64,000 bases of DNA from Hyperoodon ampullatus (Eukaryota > Chordata > Mammalia > Artiodactyla > Ziphiidae), in assembly GCA_949752795.1 (NCBI GenBank), contig OX457058.1, positions 171,308,223 to 171,372,222 on the forward strand, given 5' to 3'. Position 1 is the first letter of the stretch; the number at the start of each line of letters is the position of its first letter. The notes beneath the pieces are model-generated. The model saw only the letters and a list, made by a program, of their open reading frames with translations, searched no databases and was not told the origin of the DNA. Both the position numbers and the translations under genes were made by a program. Below, in pieces: positions 36,825 through 51,442 of the stretch.

Positions 36825-37440
36825 GCACAGCCTAAAAGTTGAGAGTTATGTTTTATTTGGTGGACAAATCTGAGGACTGAAGCCCAGGACACAGCATCTC
36901 AGATAATTCCGAGGGACTGCTCCAAAGAGGCAAGGGTGGAGCCAGGATATGTAGGGGTTTTTGCAACAAAAGACCAGGTAGTTGGAACATCAAAAGATTA
37001 CTGTTAATTAAGGAAAACCAGATATCTCAAGTTAATGAAATTAGCACTCTTCTATGTATGGAAAGGTGCAAGAGTCTGGGCTTACTGAAATCATTCCTCT
37101 GACACGTGCAGTTCAGATATCTGGGGCCAGTATCCTGTGCTTTCTCACCCCGAGTTTCCTCAGGGTACACCCTCAGGGAGGGGCTGCAGGATAGGCATTG
37201 TTTCCATCCTGAGTTCCCTCAGGGCTCACCAGCCAGGTGGCTGTAATGTGATGGCTTGATGGCTGCGACATCCTTTGTTCACTGGTATGGCAGGCGACGT
37301 TCCTAGTTCATAGAGGTGAGAGACAGGATGACAAAGGTAGGGTGGTACGTGTGTGTGCTATTCCCACAGCATAGGAGTTGAGGCAGGGCATGGTAGGAGT
37401 TAGGCTAGAGCAGTCCCAGGAGGAACCTCACAGGACCTTC
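36825..37440 (-). mobile_element. Possible LTR-type repeat of artiodactyls
   Basis: A roughly 600-bp block, starting near 'aaaagttgagagttatgttttatttgg', resembles a dispersed LTR-like repeat that I remember from ruminant genomes. Orientation is a guess from the TTTATT near 36853 (AATAAA on minus). No reading frame for viral genes, and no clear TSD. Confidence 0.35.
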
Positions 37441-37464
37441 CATGTCCAGCTCTGGAACTCACTC

Positions 37465-38334
37465 ATTTTTAAAAAATTTTTATTGGACTACAGTTGTTTA
37501 ACAATGTTGTGTTAGTTTCTGCTGTACAGCAAAGTGAATCTGTTATACATATACATTTGTCCCCTCTTTTTTAGATTCTTTTCCCATATAGGTTATTACA
37601 GAGTATTGAGTAGAGTTCCCTGTGCTGTACAGTAGGTCCTTACTCATTATCTATTTTATATATAGTCGTGTGTATATGTCAATTTTTATTTTATATATAG
37701 TCGTGCGTATATGTCAATTTTTATTTTATATATAGTCGTGCGTATATGTCAATTTTTATTTTATATATAGTCGTGCGTATATGTCAATTTTTATTTTATA
37801 TATAGTCGTGCGTATATGTCAATTTTTATTTTATATATAGTCGTGTGTATATGTCAATTTTTATTTTATATATAGTAGTGTGTATATGTCAATTTTTATT
37901 TTATATATAGTCGTGCGTATATGTCAATTTTTATTTTATATATAGTCGTGCGTATATGTCAATTTTTATTTTATATATAGTCGTGCGTATATGTCAATTT
38001 TTATTTTATATATAGTCGTGCGTATATGTCCATTTTTATTTTATATATAGTCGTGCGTATATGTCAATTTTTATTTTATATATAGTAGTGTGTATATGTC
38101 AATTTTTATTTTATATATAGTAGTGTGTATATGTCAATTTTTATTTTATATATAGTAGTGTGTATATGTCAATCCCAATCTCTCAATTTATCCCTCCCCA
38201 CCTTTCCCCCCTGGTAACCGTAGTTCTGTTTTCTACATTTGTGACTCTATTTCTGCTTTGTAAATAGGTTCATTTGTACGATATTTTTTAGATTCCACAT
38301 ATAAGTGATATCATATGATATTTGTCTTTCTCTT
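37465..38334 (-). mobile_element. L1 3' end containing a minisatellite
   Basis: Antisense artiodactyl L1 3'UTR (ttattggactacagttgttt, gtacagcaaagtgaatctgt, agagttccctgtgctgtaca, then after the array 'caatcccaatctctcaattt' and 'ttctgctttgtaaataggtt'). Without the array it would be about 350 bp. Confidence 0.88.
37650..38172. repeat. 35-bp minisatellite, 15 copies
   Basis: The unit contains ttatatatagtcgtgcgtat plus tgtcaattttta. The 'tatag' marker recurs every 35 bases without phase slip from 37665 to 38155. The unit is native to the L1 3'UTR and is normally single-copy. The four inner-left and five inner-right copies carry two CpGs (gtcgtgcg). The last three and copy 7 have gtagtgtg, the ancestral-looking form. 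Confidence 0.97.
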
Positions 38335-38354
38335 TATGGAGAACAGTATGGAAC

Positions 38355-39055
38355 CCTGTTTATTGTGTAGACTAACTGAGTTCTGAAACATGTTTCTTAG
38401 AAAACTGGCCTTGTGACATGGTCCTTGGGAAAAAGTCCCAAGGCCAAGTGTGCACAGGCAATGCTGTAGAGATTCCTAACAAACAGTAGCACATTAGGGA
38501 ACTGAGAATCCTTCAATGAAGAAAACTGTTCCATTTATTGACTTGGTAATAATTTGTAACACTCTGAAAAGCCAGTATTTTAAAAATCTCTTTGGCAAAC
38601 ACTGTTTATGGGTAATCAAGGGTCTTGGAAATGTTTTCCGAAGGAGAGTGATTCTGAAGGATTTATCTTTAACCATATAGAGGATAGTTTTGAAGAAAAC
38701 AAAGCTGTATAGAGGAGACTAGTGAGGAGAGGGTTATAGGAATTCGGGGAGAGACGTTAAGAATATATGAACCATTGGGAGATATTGAGGAAGGAAACGC
38801 GTTCAGAGATGTTTGGGAGGTAAAATAATCAGAACTGGGAGATCTATTGGATGTGAAGGGTAAGGGAAGGAAGAGTCAAGGATGACTTCAAGGTTTAACC
38901 AAGTAGATAGTCATGCCACTGACTAAGAGAGAGAGAGAGGGCACTTTGGGACACGTTGAGTTTGAGGAGCCAGTGATGTGTCAAGGTGGAAGGATCTGGT
39001 ATGCAGATATGTATGAGTCTGGCTCATTGGAAGAAGTTCTGGCTCATGGTATGAT
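38355..39055. other. Unassigned intergenic sequence
   Basis: No gene or named repeat; a short GA-run at 38929-38940. Confidence 0.4.
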
Positions 39056-39057
39056 CT

Positions 39058-42550
<3,493 letters not shown>

Positions 42551-42559
42551 AGATTTTCT

Positions 42560-43130
42560 TAAAATTTTCTTAAACTATTAGTCAGAGCATGTCACTCCCC
42601 TGTTCAATAACAGAAATTCAGATCCTTAGTCAAGCATTCAAGGCCCTTCAATATCTGTCTCTAACCTCATTTCCAGCTTCATTTTCTGTGTCTTCCACTC
42701 ATACATCCTTAAGTTCCAGCCAAATGAATCTAACCCCTGTTCATGGCCGTTGAGCGTTCTACCTCTTTTCTTTCTTCAGGCTGTTACCTCTGCCTAGAAT
42801 GTCCTTCATTCCCACCCCCCACCCCCACCAGTATGGCTTTTAAAATCCCACCCTGTTCTCAAGAATCAGGTCAAATATCACCCCTTCCATTGATCTGATC
42901 CCCCTTTGCCTTCCTCCAACTGAAAGTACCACGGTCCTTCTGTGAATTCTCAAAGGACTTAAACCTCTTCTTACCATTTGCATTTTGTTACCATTTGTAT
43001 TTTGTCTGGGCTTCAGATAAATCCTACGTGTATCTAACCATCCTTGTTCAACTGTGAGCAACTGGAGAATAAGGGCCAAGTCTTAATCTTATTCCATGTG
43101 TTCCCCACAAGGTACCAGGCGTAAAAGGGA
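42560..43130 (+). mobile_element. L2 LINE fragment
   Basis: Long L2 3' part in sense orientation ('aaggcccttcaatatctg', 'tctgcctagaatgtccttc', 'caactgtgagcaactggag', 'ccaagtcttaatct'). Confidence 0.8.
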
Positions 43131-43134
43131 CATT

Positions 43135-43350
43135 GGAGTCTTGTTGGAGCCCAGTGGGAATCTGTCTACACCACTTAGAAGCTGTATGACTTGGGTAAGT
43201 TTTTGAACCTCTCTCTGAGTTTCAGTTTCCTCCTCCGTAAAACAGGGATAATGATACTGATCTCACAGTATCATTATGAGAATTAAATAAGGCCACAAGA
43301 GCGATGCAGTAAGCACTTGCCTGGCACATTGTAGATGTTACGTAAATACT
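43135..43350 (+). mobile_element. MIR SINE, nearly complete
   Basis: Sense MIR: 'tgtatgacttgggtaagtt', 'gagtttcagtttcctcctc', 'gagaattaaataag', 'cctggcacattgtaga'. Confidence 0.85.
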
Positions 43351-43654
43351 TCCTCTTCCCTCCAAACCATAGCTTTGAACAGGTGAAAAGAGAAGTAGAA
43401 TGAAGTGAATCAGATGTTACTCGTGACTCTATTTCTGAGAGAACCTGTTTACTGGGTGAGGGAAGGAAGCAAAAGAGTAGAACCAAAGGCGATTTCTCCT
43501 CCCTTCCTGCTTCTATTACTTTCATTTTTTTCTTTAATGACCATTTTTTATTGTTTAAGTTAGAAAGCATTGTTATAAATGAATGTGTGTGCACAACTTA
43601 TATTCATATTGATAAATGCTATTTTTCACTGACCACACATTTTCTAGGCTTCTT

Positions 43655-44007
43655 TTAAATAAATTTATTGATTTTATTTATTTTTTTTGGCTGCGTTGGG
43701 TCTTTGTTGCTGCGCATGGGATTTCTCTAGTTGTGGCGAACGGGGGCTACTCTTCATTGTGGTGCACTGGCTCCTTGGTGTGGTGTCTCCTCTTGTTGCG
43801 GAGCACAGGCTCTAGGCACACGGGCTTCAGTAGTTGTGGCATGAAGGCTCAGTGGTTGTGGCACACGGGCTCCAGACACAGCCTCAGTCGTTATGGCACA
43901 CGGGGTTAGTTGCTCCGCGGCATGTGGAATCTTCCCGGCCCAGGGCTCGAACCCACGCCCCCTGCATTGGCAGGCGGATTCTTAACCACTGCGCCACCAG
44001 AGAAGTC
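43655..44007 (-). mobile_element. CHR-type SINE, long older form
   Basis: Reverse copy, about 350 bp, with several 'cagtagttgtggc...cacgggctcc' body repeats. TSD ttctaggcttctt at 43642-43654 against ttctgggcttgtt at 44008-44020, two mismatches. Older than the 210-bp copies. Confidence 0.9.
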
Positions 44008-44024
44008 TTCTGGGCTTGTTCTTG

Positions 44025-44450
44025 AGAGTTTCTATCCAAAGACTGTTGGCAAATCATCTGTAAAATGCTCATCTCTCTGAACAACCCTGAAGTTACCCAG
44101 ATCCCCACAGAAATCCTTCTCTCCCCCCATTTTGCATTCAGTTTCCTTTCATTTGTCTCCAGGGTGACTCCTGCAATGAGAAGTTTTCACTGTTGCGCTC
44201 CGCCAGGATTTGAAAGGGCACACGGGGCATGTTTAATAACTTGTTTTTCCTGTTGGAGTGGGTGATGGACGAGATGCATTCAAGTGGTACTTCCTCCCTG
44301 GGTCATGTTGCCACAGCAGTTCTGTTCTCCTTGAGCCGGGGTGAGCCATCATACCAGGGATCCTGAGGTATGCAGGGGCCACCCCAAATCCCAGAGGATG
44401 AGATGTGCAGGACAGGGGAGGAGGCCAGTGTGATTCCCAACAGTGATCCA
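44025..44450. other. Unassigned intergenic sequence
   Basis: No gene or repeat named. Confidence 0.4.
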
Positions 44451-44454
44451 GCAG

Positions 44455-44690
44455 AAAGAACATGGGATGTGGAACCAGCCCCAGCTGACTTAGGTCCCAG
44501 CTCTGCTGTGTCTTTGTTTTGTGACTTGAGGCAAATGTCTTGTTTTGTCTCCCTGGTCCTCAGTTTGGTCCTTGGGAACTTGAGAATACAAATACCTTCA
44601 TCCTAGGGTTTTTGGAGGGTTAAGTGAAGGCCATTAAAGTTCCCAGTCATAGTATCTGTGCATGATGTAAAGGCTCAACGGATTAAAATC
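44455..44690 (+). mobile_element. MIR SINE
   Basis: Sense MIR, diverged ('gacttaggtcccagctctgc', 'gtgacttgaggcaaatg', 'ggagggttaagtgaagg'). Confidence 0.7.
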
Positions 44691-44694
44691 CCCT

Positions 44695-45185
44695 CTTTGC
44701 ATCTGTGATTCCTCATCTGCCTGGAGAGCATTTCCTTTCAGAGGATATTGACATTCATGGGACATCCAGTTTCTGAGCAAGCACCCACCATGTGTGCCCC
44801 GATGATATGGAAATATCTTCCTTTGCAGTCAGAGAGATGAGACTCTAGTGGAGCTTGATGAAATATTTTTAAGTCCTCAAGTCCAATACTGCTGGTTGGG
44901 CAGAGCGGAGTCCTGAGGCTGCAGGAGACTCCAGAAAGCAACCTGTGCCCAAGACCTGGCTTCAGACAGCACAACCTCAGTCCCTGAATGTTGACATCTT
45001 CCCTTCATGGACGAAAGAAGGTTCCTGGAGGTCCAGGAAGGCTCAGGGGTCCCATTCAAAGACTCACAGCTGTTGCCTGTCATCAGGAACACAGTAACCA
45101 TTTCTCGGACGAATGAGTGAACAAGTGACTGAAGACCATCACTGTCCAGTGGTCTTCAGAAGGCATCTGGGACTTCCCACCCTGT
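44695..45185. other. Unassigned intergenic sequence
   Basis: No gene or repeat named. Confidence 0.4.
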
Positions 45186-45189
45186 CACA

Positions 45190-45720
45190 ACCCATCCTCC
45201 CAACTTGCTCTATTCATCGTCCTGAGGAGCAGCCCTGATTACCTCAAGCCTTTGCTCAAGCATCTAGAAGCCCTTAGCATGGAATTAGCAACCTCATCTC
45301 TGATTACAGAGTTCTTCCTGGTGGACCTAGGTTCTGGATCACAGAACCTTTCCTCTCACAATCCTTGTAGCTTCCTACCTCCATGCCTTTGACCACCTTG
45401 GTTCCTTTCCTCACCCTTTCTTTAGCTCAGGAGGCTCTTCCTCAGCATCTCCTGCCTTCAAAGCTCTAGTTGAACATGACCTACTTGGAAGGAATCATGT
45501 CCTGTTCTCCCAAAGCACTGCCTGCCCCTCCAGGTTGCTCCTTCACAGCCAGCTGTGGAGTGGAGCCATTTGTGTCTGTTACCCATTCAGATGAGCTCAG
45601 CAAGGGTGGGAGAAGGAGACTGATTTGTCTCCATGGCCCCAACTGCCAGCCCAGGGTTTGGCATGGAGGAGGTGCTAGGTACGCACTTGTTGAATGAATG
45701 AATGCATGAACAAACGAGCA
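45190..45720 (+). mobile_element. L2 LINE fragment(s)
   Basis: Diverged L2 3' sequence ('cctcaagcctttgctcaagc', 'ctcttcctcagcatctcctg'), ending in a (TGAA)n tail (tgttgaatgaatgaatgcat). Confidence 0.55.
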
Positions 45721-45934
45721 TAGTTCCTGATCACCTGCAAGGAGCTTGGGGCAAACAGGGCATGAGCTGGCTGCTTGATTGGGGGAATTGAGAGCATGAG
45801 TGGTGCTGAGATGAGTGGGCTACAAGGGCTGAGAAGGAGGCTAGGCTCAGACGAGGAGTTTTAGCAAGAATCCTGACTAGCCTGGGGCTTGTTAATATCA
45901 TGGGTGCCATGTGGAGATGGTGGGTAGACATCCT

Positions 45935-46180
45935 AATGTCTGTTAACATGTAATGAATGCTTATGATGTACCAGAGCTCAAATTGAATTTATCCCATGCC
46001 TTACTTCATTTATTCCTCATGATAACCCTACAAAGCAGGTCCAGTATTACCCTCATTTATTATCATTCTCATTTTGCAGACAAAGGGGTAAAAAAATTCA
46101 CCCACAGACACCCAGCTAGTGGGTAGTGGAGCTAGGAGTCCAGCCAGTTCTGTTTGGCACCAGAGTCTATGCTCTCAGCC
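45935..46180 (-). mobile_element. MIR SINE, nearly complete
   Basis: Antisense MIR: 'cattgattcctcatgataac'-like run near 46005-46030, 'cattctcattttgcagaca', 'agctagtgggtagtggagct', 'caccagagtctatgctctc'. Confidence 0.85.
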
Positions 46181-46382
46181 ACCTCACTATATTCATGTGA
46201 CATCCAATAAACGGTGCTTTCACCTGCTACACAGTCTTGTCAGGGCTAGTCCCAGAGCCAAGACTACAAACTGGTCGATGATCTATGAGATGCTAAGAGA
46301 ACAGGTGTCATGTAAATAGCTTAGATCTCTGCATGCATGTGTACATTTGGATCTGTTTACTAAAGATTGGTTACCATGTTGT

Positions 46383-46735
46383 TTTACCCCATCTGGGCTG
46401 CTATAACAGAGTATCATAGACTGAGTGATGTCTAAACAACAGAAATTTATTTCTCACAGGTCTGGAGACTGGGACATCTGAGATCAAGGTGCTGGCAGAT
46501 TCAGTGTCTGGTGAGGACCCACTCACTGTCTTCTTGCTGTATCCTCATGTGGCGGAAGGGACAAGGGAGCTCCCTGGATGCTCTGTTATAAGGGTACTAA
46601 TCCCATTCATGAGGGCTCCACCTGCATGGCATAATTATCTCCCACAGGCCCCACCTCCTAATACCATCACATTAGGGATTAGGTTTCAACATACGAACTT
46701 TGTGAGGGACACAGATATTTATTTAGTCTAGAGCA
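46383..46735 (-). mobile_element. MLT1-type LTR (ERVL-MaLR), solo
   Basis: Antisense: 'gggctgctataacagagtat', 'caacagaaatttatttctca', 'ggtgaggacccactcactgt', 'acattagggattaggtttca'. About 350 bp, no internal region seen. An ancient LTR shared across placental mammals. Confidence 0.8.
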
Positions 46736-46769
46736 AACAGGTTTAAGCATAGCTTAGGTCATCACAGTT

Positions 46770-46930
46770 TACCAACCTCTTTCCTTTTCACTATCTCATT
46801 TGATACTGTGATGGTGCTGTGATGCTGCTACTGTTTTCCTCTGTGTTTTACAGGTGGAGCTCAGAAAGATCAAGTAGCAGGTCCCTAGTCACAATCTAGT
46901 TAGGTGGTTGGACTGAGAATTCAGTGCATG
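46770..46930 (-). mobile_element. MIR SINE fragment
   Basis: Diverged antisense MIR core ending near 'caggtccctagtcacaatct'. Confidence 0.45.
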
Positions 46931-46939
46931 TCCATTGCT

Positions 46940-47980
46940 TTCTCTTACAAGTGCTGGGGTCTTGGAGGGTAGTTCGTTAATGACACCCCCTTCCCTGTTC
47001 AGATAAGAAAGTGGATGGAACATCAAGATTGGGGGGCATGGCTTTTCTCCTTGGGTAAGTGAGCTTACTGAAATTAAACCCTAGTATTAGACTGACTTAA
47101 CCACCCTGTCCTAGCAGCTGGGGTGGGACAGGGCACTGGGTCCATGTGTGGGGCGCTTTGCCCAGGTTAGTCTTAGGGCATATGGAGGAGTAGAGAGTTC
47201 ATGCTTCGGCAGGGAGGCTCAGTCTCAGGCTGAAGATGGGAGGAATTAACTTGAGTTTGCCTGGTTGAGTTTTCCATAGTTGCCAGTTGGATAAGTCATT
47301 TCAGCCTCCCAGCAGGACTGAGGAAAGAGGCAGAAAGAGGCCACTTACACAGTTCCTCCCCCATGAAAGGAACCAGGAAACATCGGGAAGTACATTAATC
47401 ATGTTCCTTCCTTGACAGTGGAAATAGCAAGAGTAAGAAACAAGTGTTCCCACATAACAATACGAATCACTGAAAATGCTAGACACACTGTCAGTGCTAG
47501 ATGGTTGCAAAGAAAAAGTTGATCATGCCTGACTAGAAAGTTATGAATCCTTAGGAACTTAGGCTAGAATACAGCTGGTGAAGGGGACACACGTTCCCTC
47601 AGGGCCGTTGAAAACAATCTTTAAATTTCCTCTCTGAGCATCTACCCAGTAAAGAATGCGGCAGAGAGGTCAGGTGAAATTTTCTACCTGATTAAATGTG
47701 TTAGGAAGTTAAACAAGAGCTTTCCTGTAAGTAGCAGGAAGTAATTATAGAAAACAATGGCTTTTTAATTTGAAATACAAAGCTACAGAATATGAGAAAA
47801 TTCTTAGAGAGGAGTTTTTGATGGGAACAAAGTTTCAGAACTCTATCTCAGCTCGAGATGTTTGTCCTGAAGACAAATTTTAAAATAATGTGGAAAGAAA
47901 CATTCTATGCCTAGGAATATATTAGGTGAAATTTAATTAATATTATTTGAAAAATACCAAACTGTTCCTGGGTGTTTATG
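46940..47980. other. Unassigned intergenic sequence
   Basis: No gene or repeat named. Confidence 0.4.
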
Positions 47981-47984
47981 CCTT

Positions 47985-48130
47985 TAAAAAATCAGCTTTA
48001 TTGAGGTGTAATTTACATACTACAAAATTTACCAGTTTTAAGTGTATAATTTTATGGGTTTTAACCAAGGTAAATAGCCATGTAATCACTAGTAATGATT
48101 ATTAGTTAGAAAACTATCAAATTCTTTATA
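47985..48130 (-). mobile_element. Old L1 3' end fragment
   Basis: Antisense 'cagctttattgaggtgtaat ttacatac' type L1M 3' end. Confidence 0.7.
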
Positions 48131-48393
48131 GAGCCATTTTTGCCTTTTATAAATCTTCAAGGAATCGTTTATTGTTCTCTAGGATTTACTACGTTTCGCT
48201 AATTTCATATAGAATTAGATATTTTATTAAGGGAGGGAGCCATTGAAAATTTCCCTTGCAGTCTGCATGCACTTTTAAGTTGAAGCCATAAAGGAAGGGA
48301 GGCACAGTCTGCTGCAAAAAGGAAAGTTATTTGAAAGGGGAGAAAAAAGATTCACTTGATTACAAAATTTATAAACTTAAATTCATAAAGTAG

Positions 48394-48584
48394 GGGCCTC
48401 CCTGGTGGCGCAGTGGTTGAGAGTCCGCCTGCCGATGCAGGGGATACGGGTTCGTGCCCCGGTCTGGGAGGATCCCATATGCCGCGGAGCGGCTGGGCCC
48501 GTGAGCCATGGCTGCTGAGCCTGCGCGTCCGGAGCCTGTGCTCCGCAACGGGAGAGGCCACAACAGTGAGAGGCCCGCATACCA

Positions 48585-48616
<32 letters not shown>
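48394..48616 (+). mobile_element. CHR-type SINE, short form
   Basis: Sense copy with a pure A tail of more than 30 bases. Perfect 14-bp TSD aattcataaagtag at 48380-48393 and 48617-48630. The long pure tail suggests recency. Confidence 0.97.
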
Positions 48617-48620
<4 letters not shown>

Positions 48621-48634
48621 CATAAAGTAGCTGG

Positions 48635-49103
48635 AGATACTGGAGCAGACGTTGCTATATTCAGCTCTGGAATGCTGCTACCCACACTCCACCAACATTC
48701 TCTCAGGATTTACGTAACACTTTACAGTTAGAAAGTGCTTTCACAACCAGTTTACAGTTTAGAAAGTGCTATCGCATCCATTAACATATTTAATCTCTTC
48801 CTGCTTGCTGTGAAGCTAAACAGGCCCTCAGATGAGTTCACTCAGAGTTGGATCATAAAAATATTCATTTCTGTTTGCCTGCATGTCCCTTGCCAAACAT
48901 GGCTCTCTTAATGGCAAGGTGGACGGCTCTACTGCCATCAAGCTGGAAATTAATCAGTCACTATCCATCATTCTGTGGTTTCTGTCTCCTTCGAACACTG
49001 GGTGTCAGGCCTGATTAACTAGGGATTCTGATCCAACAATAATTGGGAACTCCAGGCTCCATAGCCAGGTCCCTGCTGCTCTGGCTGGGTTTTGAGGATG
49101 TGT
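48635..49103. other. Unassigned; weak MIR similarity
   Basis: 48700-48840 may be a very diverged antisense MIR (ttacagttagaaagtgcttt). Otherwise nothing named. Confidence 0.35.
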
Positions 49104-49117
49104 AAAAGAGCAATGCA

Positions 49118-49330
49118 GGGCTTCCCTGGTGGCGCAGTGGTTGAGAGTCCGCCTGCCGACGCAGGGGACGCAGGTTCGTGCCCCGGTCCAGGAAGATCCC
49201 ACATGCCGCAGAGCGGCTGGGCCCGTGAGCCATGGCCTCTGAGCCTGCGCGTCCGGAGCCTGTGCTCCACAATGGGAGAGGCCACAACAGTGAGAGGCCC
49301 GTGTACCGCAAAAAAGAAAAAAAAAAAAAA
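49118..49330 (+). mobile_element. CHR-type SINE, short form
   Basis: Sense copy, perfect 14-bp TSD aaaagagcaatgca at 49104-49117 and 49331-49344. Confidence 0.97.
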
Positions 49331-49599
49331 AAAAGAGCAATGCAGGAGAAGGACCCAGAGTGAGTTTCGAGAAAAGAGTCTTTTGCTAAAGCCTAATTGT
49401 GGGGCCGAGGGAGAGTCCTTAGGTGGGTAAAGGGTGGAAGTTAATACCCCTCCCCATCTTCAAGGGTATACTCTGCAGGCCCAGGACACAAAAAGAGATG
49501 GACCGAAGGATGAGCGGTGCCATTCCTCATGGCAACGCCCAGGTTCCTGGCTCCCAGCTGAAGCCAGCTTACTACGATGAAGGCCCCTTGGGGGCAGTG

Positions 49600-49770
49600 A
49601 CTTAGGAATCAGGGAACCTGGATCCCAGTGCCAATTCTGGCAAGTAGTTGCTATTCACCCTTGAACAAGCCTCTTGCCTTCTCTGACCTTCAATTGTATC
49701 ATCTGTAAAAGGAGAAGAGTTAATGATGTGATTGCTGAGTGTCTTCTAGAACTGGAATTCTAGGATTCCA
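49600..49770 (+). mobile_element. MIR SINE
   Basis: Sense MIR ('ggatcccagtgccaattctg', 'cttctctgaccttcaattgt', 'atctgtaaaaggagaagag'). Confidence 0.8.
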
Positions 49771-50029
49771 TGGAAGGAGACCTAAGGGGCGGGGATATCT
49801 AAAAGTAGCTACAAGGTGGGTTGAGTGGTGGGCTGAAGAAAAGGGAGGCTGTGTGTATATTCTGTAGACGTAGAAATCTCATAAAAGCAGGACCCCCCAG
49901 CTCCTTCTTACCTCTCAGTGACTCCACTCAGCTCTCTTTCTCCATTCTTCCTCTCCTTGGAACCTCATGGATCCCCCAAATTGAGAGAGATTGCTCCATT
50001 TTGTAATATAACAGGTCAGTGTAGGTGGT

Positions 50030-50190
50030 GAAGGCTTTGGAGCAGGCAGATGTTAACTCAGATACTGGCTCCAACCTTCATTCTCTTGGCAAACAGCTGC
50101 TTCTTTCTGATCCATATCTGAGAAGGAGGATAACGCTCCCCGTGTCACAGAGCCGTTGGGAAGATCAGACTAGATGGCATCTGTAAACAC
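50030..50190 (+). mobile_element. MIR SINE fragment
   Basis: Diverged sense MIR ('aggctttggagcaggcagat', 'actggctccaaccttcattc'). Confidence 0.6.
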
Positions 50191-50568
50191 AAACTCAAAC
50201 ATAACGTGGTCCTTGGGGAAATGGCTGATTCTAGGGCTGGGGAAGGGAATAGACAAGGTGACCCTGGAGCATCTTGGAGTGTCAGAAAGTAAGGAAGTGC
50301 TAAAAAGAAAATCCACGGTGATGGGAGTATGCCAAAGGGATACAGCAGCCAACTGGAAAAGCTCCCGATGACCACAGCTGGAGCATCCAGATAAATAAAG
50401 TAGTATTGGATTATCACCCAGAGCATAAAATAAATATCCACGAGTCCATGGTGATATAAACACATGATTGATTAAATAAATGAGGGGGAAAAGGTAAATC
50501 TTGCCTACAGAAGAATTCCAAATATTTTATGTATCAGTAGAGCTTCCATCCTCAAGAAGGTAGAGCAC

Positions 50569-50777
50569 GGGCTTCCCTGGTGGCGCAGTGGTTGACAGTC
50601 CGCCTGCCGATGCAGGGGACACAGGTTCGTGCCCCGGTCCGGGAGGATCCCACATGCCGTGGAGCGGCTGGGCCCGTGAGCCATGGCCGCTGAGCCTGCG
50701 AGTCCGGAGCCTGTGCTCTGCAATGGGAGAGGCCACAGCAGTGAGAGGCCCGTGTACCGCAAAAAAAAAAAAAAAAA
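50569..50777 (+). mobile_element. CHR-type SINE, short form
   Basis: Sense copy; TSD aaggtagagcac (50557-50568) against aaggtagagccc (50778-50789), one mismatch. Confidence 0.95.
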
Positions 50778-50830
50778 AAGGTAGAGCCCAACTCCCCACT
50801 CCTCAAGAGTGGACAGCTCACCATGACTTC

Positions 50831-51442
50831 TGAAGGATGGCAGGATATGCCACCCTAAAATGTACCATTTTGGCATAAAGATTATTCTGAGCTGAAGGTA
50901 ATTGAGAATAAGCAGATACAAGAAAAGCCCTCTGACCTCTCTCTATTTGTAGAAAAGCAGTGTATACATTTGTAAAGATGTCTCCATTCCCCTCTCTACC
51001 AGGAAGGACAGAGTTAATCATCGGAGACAACTCTAGTCTCAGCCCCAAGATAGCACCAGGGAAATCTACATAACAAACTATATTAACTAGCCCTTATCTT
51101 CCATTAGTTCCCCCATATATTTGTGTTCCCAGCATTTGCCCACCCTAGAAACTCAAAATCCTTTTCCTTTGTCCTATTACTTCTCTACAAAATTCATTGT
51201 TTTGTTAAAATGCTATAAAGCCCATGTTTTCTCTACAAAATTCATTGTTTTGTTAAAATGCTATAAAGCCCATGTTCTAATCACCCCTATGAGTTATTCA
51301 TCACTGAGTACTCCCACTTGTATGCACGATGCACATGTTAATAATCTTCTTTGTTTTTCTCTTGTTAATCTGTCTTTTGTAAGTCTAATTTGCAGGGCCT
51401 CAGCCAATGAAGCTAAAATGGGTAGAGATTTTCCTCCCCTAA
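50831..51442 (+). mobile_element. Solo LTR, probably class I ERV
   Basis: About 612 bp starting TGAAGG, bounded by the 5-bp repeat acttc at 50826-50830 and 51443-51447. Contains TATAAAG twice (by internal duplication), then a pyrimidine-rich U5-like part (ttctttgtttttctcttgtt; gtaagtctaatttgcagggc) typical of gammaretrovirus-like LTRs. The expected final CA is not clear. No gag, pol or env nearby, so it is a recombination remnant. Family name not assigned. Confidence 0.6.
51181..51276. repeat. 48-bp tandem duplication in the LTR
   Basis: The unit beginning ttctctacaaaattcattgt and including gctataaagcccatg occurs at 51181 and 51229, practically identical. Confidence 0.97.

Noticed and set aside
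37650..38172. Regular 35-bp array as a CRISPR
   Set aside because: Units abut directly with no unique spacers, and the unit is a known part of L1 3'UTR in a mammalian genome.
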